A stretch of 64,000 nucleotides of DNA, from NCBI GenBank assembly GCA_948144175.1, contig CANXME010000050.1, forward strand, positions 1 to 64,000, given 5' to 3'. Made by a program: the position numbers and the translations under genes. The stretch's first letter is position 1; each line of letters starts with the position of its first letter. This stretch comes from Closterium sp. NIES-65 (lineage: Eukaryota; Streptophyta; Zygnematophyceae; Desmidiales; Closteriaceae). This document shows positions 42,335 through 52,408 of the stretch, in pieces. The notes beneath the pieces were generated by a model. It had not been told where the DNA came from and did no database searches. It saw only the letters and a program-made list of their open reading frames with translations.

Positions 42335-43745
42335 CCTGTATGAAATATTGTTTTTTCAAACGGACCTACACTAAACAAGTCTATCGAAAAAAGGAGTAGA
42401 GACCCCTACCCTGCTTTATTGTAAGGGTCATAAGGGTGATTCACCATGTTAGCAAGCAGAAGTGGGCCTTAAGCGCGGTCCACAGCGAGATGACTCAGTG
42501 GTGCCGCGCGCGCATGGTTCAGGTCTTCCGCGAAATCCCCACCTTGATGCCTCTTCATACGTACAACACCGCCCAATGGCTTTGGAAGATACACCGGTTG
42601 AACAGTGTTGTATATGTATAGCAGGAGGAGGGCGAGGAGGAGGGAAAAGAGGAGGGCGAGGAGGGATTGGGCAAGGTGAGGGCGAGGAGGAGGGAAAGGA
42701 GGGAGGCGAGGAGGGATTGGGCGAGGAGGAGGGCGAGGAGGGCAAGGAGGATGGCAAGGAGGAGAACAAGGAGGAGAGAAAGGAAGAGTGCGAGACGGAG
42801 GCCTGTATGAAAGATTGTTTTTTTTTTTTTTTTTTTAAGAAGGACCTACACCAAACATGTCTATCGAAAAAGGATAGAGGCCCCTACCCTGCCTTATTGT
42901 AAGGGTCACAAGGGTGATTCACCATGTTTGCAAGCAGGAGCGGGCCTTAAGCGTGGTCCAGAGCAAAATGACTCGGTGGTGCCGCGCGCGCATTGTTCAG
43001 GTCTTCTGCGAAAACCCTACCGTGACGCCTCTTCAGGCGTACAACGCCGTCCAATGGCTCTGGAAGATACACCGGTTGAGCACTGTTGTATAGGTAAAGC
43101 AGGAGGAGGAGGGCGGGGAAGAGGGAAAAGAGGAGGGCGAAGAGGGATTGGGCAAGGAGGACGACGAGGAGGACGGAAAGGAGGAGGGCGAGGAGGGAAA
43201 GGAGGGCGAGTAGCGCGATGAGGATGGCAAGGAGGAGGGCAAGGAGGAGAGAGAAGAAGAGTGTGAGGAGGAGGAGGCATGTATGAAAGATTGTTTTCTT
43301 CAAAAGAAGGACCTGCACCAAACAAGTCTATCAAACAATGTAAAGAATCCCCTACCCTGCCTTATTGTAAGGGGCATAAGGGCGATTCACCATGTTACCA
43401 AGCAGAAGCGGGCCTTAAGCGCGGTCCAGAACGAGATGACTCGGTGGTGCCGCGCGCATGGCTCAGGTCTTTTGCGAAAAACCCACCTTGACGCCTCTTC
43501 AGGCGTACAATGCCTCCCAATGGCTCTGGAAGATACACCGGTTGAACAGTGATGTACATGTAAAGCAGGAGGAGCAGGGCGGGGAGGAGGGAAAAGAGGA
43601 GGGCGAGGAGGGATTGGGCAAGGAGGAGGGCGAAGAGGGTGAGGAGGATGGCAAGGAGGAGGGCAAGGAGGAGAGAGAGGAAGAGTGCGAGGAGGAGGGC
43701 TGCGGGGAGGGGGAGGAGGAGGGCAGGGAGGAGAGCGACAAGGAG
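42335..43745 (+). repeat. Three tandem repeats of about 470 bp
   Basis: Units begin at 42335, 42802 and 43279 (each starting at a c(c/a)tgtatgaaa block). Each has a unique-looking front (ggacctacac(c/t)aaac, ccctaccctgc, gccttaagcg, gtgccgcgcgc, ccaatggct(c/t)tggaagatacaccggttga) and a GA-rich tail (ggaggaggg...). In units 1 and 2 one frame gives a conserved peptide (GLKRGP..DDSVVPRAH.SGL, PMALEDTPVEQCC). Unit 3 is frame-shifted there. I do not recognise a family. Positions 42015-42330 hold nothing I can name. Confidence 0.8.
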
Positions 43746-43885
43746 GGTGCGGAAGAGGGTGAGGAGAATGTAGAGGGGGGTGAGGATGAAGAAGGTGTAC
43801 AAGGTGATGACGATGTTCAGGAGGTGCAGCTCGTACGAGTGGCGGGTGATGGAGATGTGAGGGTGCGAAAATTGTGGAGATGAAA
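43564..43885 (+). repeat. GA-rich minisatellite tail of the third unit
   Basis: Extended (ggaggagggc)n-type tract encoding Glu/Gly runs in one frame. Strongly purine-biased on the plus strand. The Glu-rich frame 43458-43883 is probably an artefact of the repeat. Confidence 0.7.
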
Positions 43886-44002
43886 GGGGGTGGTAGTGCA
43901 AGCAACATTTGGCACGCGTGGTAGAGGCAGAAAAGTGAGGGCAGTGGAGACTCGCATAAGTGAGGCACAGGTGGATGCGAGTCAGACGTAGACTCAACTT
44001 CA

Positions 44003-44124
44003 TGAGGAAAGTAGAACGAGAATGAATTGACTAAGGAATGGGAGTGATACAAATATGCAACCCTAGAAATGTGTACCCCATACGGACTACCCCACTATAG
44101 CCTACACAATATTATAATTTGACA
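44003..44124 (-). repeat. 3' LTR of El-10 (122 bp)
   Basis: TGAGGAAAG...TTTGACA on the plus strand. PPT follows on the right. Confidence 0.94.
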
Positions 44125-44336
44125 CACCCCCATAGGCAAAGTGGGGGAGAACAAGGGGTCACAAGACCAGTCAAGCAAAGCAAAGCAAATCTCAGGGTGG
44201 ATCACAACGTCACCAGACAGTCCGAGCATAAGGTCAAGGCCACAAGGCCAGTTCACATGCAGGAGTGCACATATATATATATATAAGACTAAACAAGCAA
44301 GAGCAGGTTTGTATATATGTAAACGTACAAGCAAGA

Positions 44337-46322
44337 TCAAGAGGTGAGCAAGTGAGGGAAGACAGGCACAAGACCCAGCTGAGTGCAGAAGCGCTGATGA
44401 TCACAAGGCGGAAGTGCCTTGGTGAAAACATCAGCAGTGTTGGCCTCAGAGGCCACGTACGCAAGTCGCAACTGACCACGCTGCTGCAGCTCACGAGCAA
44501 GAAAGTAGCGGAGAGCAATGTGCTTTGTTCTGTGCTCCAGACGCTGCTCCCGACACAAGGCTAGCATGGCCTTGTTGTCTACGTACAGCACCGGAGGAGA
44601 ACGAGGCGGCTCTCCGAGGTCAGTCAGCAGGTAGGTAAGCCAGCGAAGCTCCTGTGCAGCCATGGCCCCGGCGTAGATCTCAGCCTCACAACTGGAGCCG
44701 AGAACAGAAGACGAGCGAGTAGCCCGCCACAAAACAGAGCCGGAACCAAGGCTGAAGGTGTAACCCTGTGACGACCGCTGCGTAGCCTGGTCGTCTGCCC
44801 AAGAAGCGTCCACGTGCCCAGTGAGGACCACTGGACTCCGCCCTCCAAGCACTAGCCCCATGCCCGACGTACTGCACAAGTAGCGCAACACCCTCTTCGC
44901 TGCAGCCATGTGCTCTGGTCTGTGTCTCCCAGGAGCAACATACCGTGCAAGAATGCTAAGAGGGTATGCAAGGTCAGGTCGTGTGCAGGTCATCAGGTAC
45001 ATGAGGCAGCCAACAAGCTCTGGGTACGGGCCACTCGACTCTACGGACTCATCCGAAGGCAGAGCTGAGAGCGAGTGGCGAGTAGACAGAGGAGTGGCCT
45101 GAGGCGAGGAGTACGTGAAGCCGAGGCGCTGAAGGACCTGCTGCACCATGTGTGACTGGGTCAGGGTAATGGTGCGGCGTGCTCTGTCCCGGGTGATCTG
45201 CAAGCCAAGGTAGCTGCGCAGTTCACCCAGGTCTGTGCACGTGTGTCTCTTCTGCAGCTCAGACTTCACGTGGGCGAGTCCACCAGTGTCAGCTGTGGCA
45301 AAGACCAAGTCGTCGACGTACACGAGGATGTAGAACGGCGGCAGAGAGGTGTCGGTGCGTAGAAACAGCGACGGGTCAGCAGTAGAGGGAGCAAACCCAA
45401 GAGCCGCAAGTGTAGTCCTCAGTGTATCGTGCCACTCGCGCGGTGCCTGGCAGAGACCGTAGACTGGCCGTCGGAGGCTCCACAGGGTGCCACGAGGGAA
45501 ACTCCCAGTGAAGCCAGGTGGACGGCGCAACCAGATCTCCTCGTGCAGGCTACCCTACAGGAAAGAAGTGCTGAAGTCAAGGGAGTGAAGCTCGTAGTCA
45601 CGCTGAGCGGCTATGTGTAGCAGCACCCAAAGAGTGGTCATCTTCGGGGTGGAAGAGAAGGTCTGAAAGTAGTCAACTCCCTGCCGCTAACTGAAGCCAC
45701 GAGCCACGTACCGCGCCTTGAAGACAGGTGGAGAGCCCGGCGGCCGCTTCACCCTGAAGATCCACATCCCACTGACGATGTTCGCCCCAGGAGGGGGAAC
45801 CGCGTCAACGTAGGTGCCTGTGGACTTCCAGGAAGCCATCTCTGCATCCATAGCTGCCTGCCACTGAGAGGAGTAGGGACCCTCTATCGCCTCCGCGTAA
45901 GAGCGCGAAATCGGGATGTCTAGTTTATCCGGGTCTCCCTCAGGGGTAAGCAGTACGGACACGAGATGAGGTGAAGCAGCAGCCAGACACTGGAACTCCT
46001 CCTGCCTGTCCTCAAGGACGTCCGTGCTAAGAGCACACTCACCCCCGACGGACGAAGGACAGACAGACGCAGCCTCGGCAACAAGACTAGCAGCGTAGTC
46101 TAGACGACAGCGAGCAGCAAAGTCGACGAGCTCAGCAACAAGAGCAGACGGGGCAGTGGACTCAAAGGAGGGGTCACTGACGACAGTAGCAAGGAGACGC
46201 GTGACAGTAGGACTGGCAGCACGAAGAGAGTCCGACTCAGGGTCGGCAAGCGCAGAAAGAGAGGACTCAGGAGGAGAGGGCAAAGGGGCATGCACAGGAG
46301 CAGTGGACGGACGCAGAGACAT
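44337..46322 (-). pseudogene. Reverse transcriptase-RNase H (El-10)
   Basis: Two large open pieces. 45687-46322 has MSLRPSTAPVHAPLP, SVGGECALSTDVLEDRQEEFQ, MAS/WKSTGTYVDAVPPPGANIV and MWIFRVKRPPGSPPVFKARYVARGFS, then TAA in place of the next Gln. 44337-45530 has the FTGSF block, YGLCQAPREWHDTL, catalytic YVDD at residues 71-74, VQQVLQRLGFTY and the full RNase H (DASWADDQATQRSSQGY, SCEAEIYAGAM, YVDNKAMLALCREQ, HIALRYFLARELQQ, ANTADVFTKAL). A second break lies near 45550-45560, where a Gln codon is TAG. Active-site residues intact. Confidence 0.88.
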
Positions 46323-46451
46323 CCGGTGCGTGCCAGGGACAGGAGGAGGACGCTGACGCGAACTGCGACCACTAGTGCGAGCAGCACTAACAAGCGACGC
46401 AGGACGAGACGCAGGCTCACGACGCTCAGCAAGACCTCCAGTAGGACCAGT

Positions 46452-47351
46452 CTACGGAGAAGGAGAAGACAGTGGGGAGGCCGGCGGTAACTGTGACTGT
46501 GACTGGACAGGCGGTGGACACTCTAAGGGAGGAGGAAGACCAAGAACCTGCTGAAGGAATGGAACGAAGTACGGCCGAGGCCGCGCGGCGACTCTAGACA
46601 CACCAGAGACAGCACCAGCACCCCCAGCGGCTGCACCAGCGTCAACACCACCTCCAGCTCCAGTACCTCCAGCAGCACCAGCAGCACCTGCAGCAGGACT
46701 GCCGCCAGGACTGACAGCAGTAGCCTCAGTGCCAACACCCTCAGCAGCTCCGACTCCAGTAGCACTCGCAGAACTAGCACCTCCGAGACCGGCGGCACCA
46801 GCACCCTCAGCAGCCGAAGAAGCACCAGCTCCAGTAGTACGCCTCCAGCGTCGGGCAAACCACTCGCGCAGCTCCTGTGGAGAGAGTGGCTCCCGCCGAG
46901 ACGAAGCACCCGGAGAACCACCAGGCCCAGTACCGCCAGACGCCACACGAGCAGGTCCAGCGGCCACTGGCTCCGCACCCCCAGGCTCAGTAGCTCCAGA
47001 CTCAGCACCCCCAGGCTCAGCAGCTCCAGACGCAGTACCCCCAGGCGAAGGACCCCCAGGCTCAGCACCCCCAGTCGTAGCACCCCCAGGCTCAGCACCC
47101 CCAGTCGTAGCACCCCCAGGCTCAGCACCCCCAGTCGCAGTACCTCCAGGCTCAGCACCCCCAGTCTCAGCACCCCCAGGCTCATCACCCCCTCGTGGAT
47201 CACCCCCAGAGTCAGCACCCCTAGGCTCAGCACCCGCAGCAGTACCAGAGTCACCAGCAACCTCGACCGGCTCGACTGCGTCTACCTGGGACACACCTGA
47301 AGGGGCAGGACCCTGAGGGGGGAGGGGGTCTACCTGTGGGGGACCTGGCAC
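46452..47351 (-). pseudogene. Repeat linker (El-10)
   Basis: 299 residues: VDAVEPVEVAGDSGTAAGAEPRG, about fifteen GAEPGG/GATTGG units, SPQELREWFARRWRRTTGAG (46860-46885), Gly/Ala tract and RPRPYFVPFLQQVLGLPP. It ends at TAG where relatives have the Tyr of SPYTG. The clearest example of this region; no known domain. Confidence 0.75.
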
Positions 47352-47402
47352 AAGGAAGTGCGGCGGCGGGGGGAGGGAAGGAGTGCGGTAGGGGAAGAGA
47401 CG

Positions 47403-48770
47403 CTAGTAGGGGACTGACTCGTCGAACGTGACGTCCTGGGAGGACAGAACACGACGAGAGGAGGGGTGGTAGAACTGCCACCCTGGGGCGTCAGGGGGGA
47501 AGCCAAGGAAGACACAGGGAGCAGCACGAGGGGACAGCTTGTCCGCAGACAAGTCGCGGACAAACGCCCGAGATCCCCAGACACGGAACGCAGACGCATC
47601 GCCGACCTTCCCCGTCCACAGCAAGGCTAGGGAGGTCTCCGGCCTGGAGACCCTGGGGTGAAGGTTGATCTGATGCGCCGCGTACCGAACCGCAAACGGC
47701 CACAGAAAATGGGGGGCAGCCGCATGCATCATGGACGTACGAGCGACGTCCATGACCATGCCAATGCGGCGCTCAGCAATCCCATTTTGCTGTGGAGGGT
47801 CCGGAAGCGTAAAGGTCTGGCGGATGCGTCGCGCACGACAGTAGGCTCGCAGAAGGCCAGAGGAGAACTCTCCACCTCGGTCAGAGTGCAGACGCAGAAC
47901 AGGAAAGTCCGAGCCGAAGCTCCTCCTGAGCTGGAGACGAGCTGCGCGGATCCAGTCGATCAACACCTCAGTAACATCACCCTTGCTGCGCAAGGGGAAG
48001 ACTGTGGTGTATCGCGAGTAGTCGTCAACCACCAGCAGGAAGTAGTGCTCGTGACCCTGTCCACGGACGCGGGCCGGGCCCCACACGTCCATGTGAAGCG
48101 TCTGCAGCGGGGCCTCTGTCGGGGGAAACTGAGAGGAGTGAGGGGTAGCCCGGAGCCGCCCCTCGACACAGGGGACACAGGAAGGACCAGGCCCTGGAGG
48201 AAGGGGAGGGAGGGACGGGGGGAGACCAGAGACAAGGACACGGGAAGCCATGCCTCGGAGACGAGGCAGAGAGGGGAAACCAAGACGGTGGTGCCACAGG
48301 AGAGTCTCGTGAGACAGGAGGCGACACGAGCAGGGGGCAGACTCAGGACCAGACCTGGACGCTGCAGCAAACACCTGACCCAACGCAGCTACCTAGCCAG
48401 ACGCAGGGACAGGAGGGGACCCAGTGGTCAGGGTGTAGAGACTCAACCCCGGCCGACGCGAGAACGTGGCCAGGTGCCGGCCCGTGCGGGCGTCCGAGCA
48501 GTGGGTCACCCGCTGACTCGCAGGAGTAAACTGGTGAGCCCCTGCATCCTGCAGGTCAGCACCACTCACCAAGTTCGTCGAGAACGAGGGGAGGTAAAGA
48601 CCAGACAAGGTGCCTGAGGGGGCAGCCGGACACGGGAGGACAGTGGAGAAGTGAGAGAGGACAGGACCCCCAGAGGGGTCTGCCAGGGAGACTGCAACCG
48701 GCCGACCAAGCGGCGTGAGTGTGGTGCGGTCTCGAAAGAAGGAGCGAGAAGCCCCTGAGTCAAGTGTGAA
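47403..48770 (-). pseudogene. Protease-integrase (El-10)
   Basis: The protease region is damaged: the motif reads LTQGLLAPSFE instead of LDSGASRSFF because of a frameshift near 48755. The tail continues as LSGLYLPSFSTNLVSGADLQDAGAHQFTPASQRVTHCSDARTGRHLATFSRRPG. After a stop at about 48390 the 326-aa integrase piece has LLWHHRLGFPS (second His position changed), CVPCVEG, D in LHMDVWGPARV, D in LHSDRGGEFSS, E in PPQQNGIAERRIG and the complete C-terminal blocks to SSQDVTFDESVPY, then TAG. Confidence 0.84.
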
Positions 48771-48914
48771 GGTGAGGGAGGCCGAAGCCGACGTGGTACC
48801 TAAGAGCGCAGACTCACCCGTACCTGAGGGCGCAGACGCACTGGCACCTAGAGCAGCAGCCTCACCAGCACCTGGAGCAGCAGGACCAATGCCCGGGTCG
48901 GGCGGGAAACACCG

Positions 48915-50287
48915 CTAGCAGTCACCCTCATCACTAATAGTCACAGCATACATGGCAGCAAGGATAGCATCAAAGTCAAGATCATAGATAGCTACGCCTG
49001 CCCTAGACAGCTCTCCCCAGCGGGGGATCTCACTAGCCTCCGGGAACTGCTGACGCCAAGCGTCCGTCAGGCGGCCAAAGCAGCGCTGGGTGGGGTGGGC
49101 ACCCCCACACTGCTCACCCGCGCGGTTGCTGGAGCAAAGGACGTAGGTGCACGGGCCAAAACCCCCACCACGCTGACGCTGCGTGTACCACTCACGAAGC
49201 TGCTGAGGAGGGGGGATGTCCCGAGAACGCTGCTGCTGCTGCTGCTGCTGGCGCTGACCACCCCCGGAGCCGCTCCGCTGCAAAGCACCACCCCGACCAG
49301 CTCCACCTCCTCCACCACCGCCGCCTCCACCTCCGCCACCACCGCCGCCTACGCTCCCACCGCTACCACCGCCGCTGCCTCTGCCTCCGCTGCTGCCACC
49401 GCCACGTCCACCCCCGCCACCACTCCCAGCGTCACCCCCACTCCCTCCGCCGCCTCCACCGCCACCTCCAGCACCCCTGCTAGCTCCACCCGCGCCCTTG
49501 CCCCCCTTGCCCTTGCCAGAGCGGCGTCTCCCGCTAGGGGCAGACGCCGCACCGACCGACTCAAGACCAACGAGGTCGGCCACAGCGGCAGAGGCGACAG
49601 AGGGCAACAGGGGGGAAGGGGAACACCCCTCAAAGATGGGGGTGCGAGGGTCACCACGAGAGGCTCCTAGAGCGACTATGCTCTTCTCTGCTGCTAGGAG
49701 GGCCTTCTCTAGGAGGTCAACAGTGAGAGTGGTGGGACAGACTGAGAGGAAGTGGTCCCTGACTACGCGAAGGGGGTCAAGGAGGCGGGTGACTATATAA
49801 TAGAGAGTGATGTACATTGGGGGGGGGGTTCTTGGCGCAGAACTCAGCAGGAAGCGCGGCGCGGTAGCGAGTGTCACTAGTGCGGAGGTGCGTAATGAGG
49901 TCAGCGACTGTGGGAAAGGCAGCAAGGTCAGGAAAGAGGTACGGTAGCATGAGGCGGCTCAGTGCAGCAGTGGCAGGGGAAGAGTAGCGTGCAACTACAG
50001 TCGTACAAGGTCTGAGCACTCTTGTACTGACTAAAGTGCGCGCGCTCAGTGGTAGGCAGGTGGCGACGCACAGCAAGACGTGCAGCAGCATCGCGAGTGG
50101 CCCACTGGGAGCGAACAGTGGCGTCAGCATCGGCAGCAGGGGCAGGGGAAGCACCAGAGGTGAGGTCAAAGAGGGAGAGACCGTCTGCCCTATCGTACTG
50201 TAGGAAAAGCTGCAGGTCATCTACCCAAACCTCAAAGTCAATGGCTCGACCCTCAGCGTCAAAAGCGAGAACACTGGGGGTAGCCAT
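48915..50287 (-). pseudogene. gag (El-10)
   Basis: ATG 50287 (MATPSVLAFDAEGRAIDFEVWVDDLQLFLQ). A two-base loss at LYD-AVVA shifts the frame near 50000. At the poly-C (10 C plus an extra A, about 49818-49829) there is a further +1 offset. The C-terminal 336-aa piece is continuous: ITLYYIVTRLLDPL, TLTVDLLEKALLAAEKSIVALGASRGDP, a long Gly tract, PPPQQLREWYTQRQRGGGFGP and the Cys-His array C-X13-C-X3-H-X4-C (CTYVL...CGGAHPTQRC). Then comes FGRLTDAWRQQFPEASEIPRWGELSRAGVAIYDLDFDAILAAMYAV. Confidence 0.82.
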
Positions 50288-50399
50288 GACAGCAGTAGAC
50301 CAGCAGGACCAACTATAGGACAGGGGCAGTGCAGGGACAGAAGCGCTGCTCTCACCAGGCAGGGCGTGTCGGGCAGCTCAGCGGTACAGCAGCACGGCA

Positions 50400-51180
50400 A
50401 CACGGCTGCTCGGACGGCACAGCAGCAACTGCAGCTCCGTGGCACCAGCGGCTCGGCTCCTTAGGCGGCTCGGGCAGCTCAGGCGGCTCGGGTGGCTCGG
50501 GCGGCTCGGGCGGCTCGGGCGGTTCGGGCGGCTCGGGCGGCGCGGGCGGTGTAGGGCGGCAGGGCCGCTGGTGCGAGGGGCGGCGGGGCCGCTGAGAAGG
50601 GCGGCGGGGCCGCTGAGTAGGGCGGCGTGGCCGCTGAGTAGGGCGGCGAGGCCGCAGTTGAAGGGCGGCGGGGCCGCTGAGTAGGGCGGCGGGGCCGCTG
50701 AGAAGGGCGGCGGGGCCGCTGCGGAAGGGCGGCGGGGCCTCAGTAGAAGGGCGGCGGGGCCGCAGTAGAAAGGCGGCGGGGCCGCTGATTAGGGCGGCGG
50801 GGCCGCTGAGTAGGGCGGCGGGGCTGCCGAGTAGGGCGGCGGGGCCGCTGAGTAGGGCGGCAGGGCCGCTGAGTAGAAGGGCGGCGGGGCCGCTGAGTAG
50901 GGCAGCGGGGCCGAAGCGACGGGTGGCGGGGCCGCAATGCGGGGCGACGGGGTCGCTGAGAAGGGCGGGGCCCGCTGAGAAGGGCGGCGGGGCCGTTGAG
51001 ACGGGCGGCGGGGCCGCACTAAAGGGCGGCGGGGCCGAATCGACGGGCGGCGGGGCCGCTAGGGGAAGGGGCCGCTAGGGCGATAGGGCGATAGGGCCGC
51101 TAGGGCGATAGGGCCGCTAGGGCGTAGGGGCCGCTAGGGCGGCTCGGCGAGATGAGAGCCCGGAGCGCGACTCGGGTGGA
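50400..51180 (-). repeat. GC-rich minisatellite leader of El-10
   Basis: Units of about 20-22 bases (gggcggcggggccgctgagta) at 50570-51060, with ggctcgggc repeats toward gag. Confidence 0.85.
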
Positions 51181-51218
51181 GCGCGCTTCGGGCAGAAAAA
51201 AATAATTTGAAACTCGAT

Positions 51219-51266
51219 GTGGTGGGCCCTAGGCACAGTTCCCAAGGGGGAACCTGGTCGATACCA
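51219..51266 (-). other. PBS and the clearest initiator-tRNA-Met 3'-half similarity (El-10)
   Basis: Plus strand gtggtgggccc, cacag, tcccaagg, gaacctgg and gatacca are collinear with the tRNA-iMet stretch from anticodon stem to CCA, with only small gaps and scattered changes over about 48 bases. The minus-strand PBS reads tggtatcgaccagg directly after the LTR. Confidence 0.7.
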
Positions 51267-51388
51267 TGAGGAAAGTAGAACGAGAATGAATTGACTAAGG
51301 AATGGGAGTGATACAAATATGCAACCCTAGAAATGTGTACCCCATACGGACTACCCCACTATAGCCTACGCAATATTATAATTTGACA
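51267..51388 (-). repeat. 5' LTR of El-10 (122 bp)
   Basis: One difference from the 3' LTR. Followed by TSD cttca. Confidence 0.94.
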
Positions 51389-51393
51389 CTTCA

Positions 51394-52169
51394 TGCGTCT
51401 CAGATCATCGGGACGCAATTACTTGCGCCCTCCATTGTTGATGATAGTGTTTTTTTTTAAGTCTCGAGGGTGATTAAGGCAAGTGGAAGCGTAGCGCGGG
51501 CCAGACCATCGCCACTCAAGCAAAATAAGTCTGTACAGTAAGTGGTAACCGAGGGGTATTTTCCTCTCTTCAACCTCTCCCCCCTCTTTGTTGCACGTGA
51601 CCCCTCTACCCCTTTCGTTTGTCCTTCCTCTTTGTTGTGTACGGTATGGCATCTCCTTTTTTTTTACTCTTGTGACTTGTTCTACTCATCTCTTTTGCAC
51701 AATCTCTCTTGCGCTATTTTTTTCTCCCCTTCACCCCTTCCCTCCTCTTTCCTTATATTCCGCCTCCCTTGCATATCCTTCCACCCCCTCCTCCTCTTCC
51801 TCCTCCCTCCATTCTACCCCTTCCAATTATCGCTCGCCCTTTCTACTGTTCTTTCCTTCTAGGTTATTCTACTCTAGGGCCCATCAATAAGAGTGAGAGT
51901 AGTGTTAAACAAAGGTCATGTTAAGAGTTTACGGTACAATCAATATCCAGACTTGCATATTCACCAACAGGCCCTAAGATTGAACTTAACTTATATTGTC
52001 CAAAGATGTTGGGATACATCCAAGGTACGTACAATGTGTCCACGACCAACGCGCGGAGGCATGTCATGTGTGGTCCATGTCAATTACAGACAATGTGTCA
52101 ATGCCCCGATAATAGCATGTCCCGATAATAGCTCTGTTGTTTACAGTAAACATTGTAAGTACACGACTT
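51394..52169. other. Spacer with a pyrimidine-rich tract, no gene recognised
   Basis: About 51557-51875 is strongly C/T-rich on the plus strand. The rest is mixed. Frames here are low-complexity Ser/Leu/Pro and not credible genes. Confidence 0.5.
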
Positions 52170-52174
52170 GCATA

Positions 52175-52315
52175 TGTCAGTAGATCTGCACTGTGGATGC
52201 CCGATTGATCCTGGAGAGGGTTACAGGCGCGTTTGCCTGGGGGGTTATGGGCGCACTGACCCGCTACTGAAACAAGCCCTTCTATCCCAATGGTCTAGTG
52301 GTTGGGATTCTGACA
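52175..52315 (+). repeat. 5' LTR of El-11 (141 bp)
   Basis: Identical by eye to 52409-52549. Contains a hairpin tcccaa...ttggga near its end and, at 52243-52256, ggttatgggcgcac, close to the antisense of the tRNA-iMet anticodon arm. Confidence 0.93.
52291..52301 (+). promoter_or_regulatory. Pol III A-box-like element
   Basis: tggtctagtgg, matching the tRNA A-box consensus in an equivalent position. A second copy is in the 3' LTR at 52525-52535. Confidence 0.55.
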
Positions 52316-52334
52316 TGGTATCAGAGCGGTCTCG

Positions 52335-52345
52335 GGTTCGAATCC
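52335..52345 (+). promoter_or_regulatory. Pol III B-box-like element
   Basis: ggttcgaatcc is an exact B-box consensus match 33 bases after the A box, a normal tRNA-gene spacing. No run of four T occurs inside the element; the first is at 52563-52566 just outside. Confidence 0.6.
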
Positions 52346-52408
52346 CGGTGTATGCACATGTAGGCCGGTGCCGCTGTGCTTAGTCCTAGGCCTCCCAGTG
52401 TGGGGGGG

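Larger units (their letters stand above)
44003..51388 (-). mobile_element. El-10: complete, young Ty1/copia element
   Basis: 122-bp LTRs differing at one base (tacaca versus tacgca), perfect cttca TSDs (43998-44002, 51389-51393), PPT at 44125-44135 and PBS just left of 51267. It contains gag, protease, integrase, linker and RT-RNase H, each open over long stretches but separated by a few frameshifts and stops. Confidence 0.94.
52285..52356 (+). other. tRNA-Glu-like sequence spanning LTR end and PBS
   Basis: 72 bases starting TCCC. The D-arm part (tggtctagtggttgggattc) and T-arm part (tcgggttcgaatcccggt) follow eukaryotic tRNA-Glu closely. The anticodon arm is occupied by the LTR end tgaca and the PBS tggtatcagagc. 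The 3' end (tgtatgca) does not pair with the 5' end, so this is not a functional tRNA. Only the 5' LTR/interior junction carries the full version. Confidence 0.65.

Noticed and set aside
42335-43745. CRISPR array
   Set aside because: Repeats are about 470 bp, few, and without regular short spacers; the genome is eukaryotic.
43458-43883. Glu-rich 141-residue frame as a host acidic protein
   Set aside because: Almost all of it is the GA-rich tail of a tandem repeat unit; no start context or domain supports a gene.
52285-52356. Functional tRNA-Glu gene
   Set aside because: The acceptor ends do not pair and the anticodon arm is occupied by LTR end and PBS. It is tRNA-like only.
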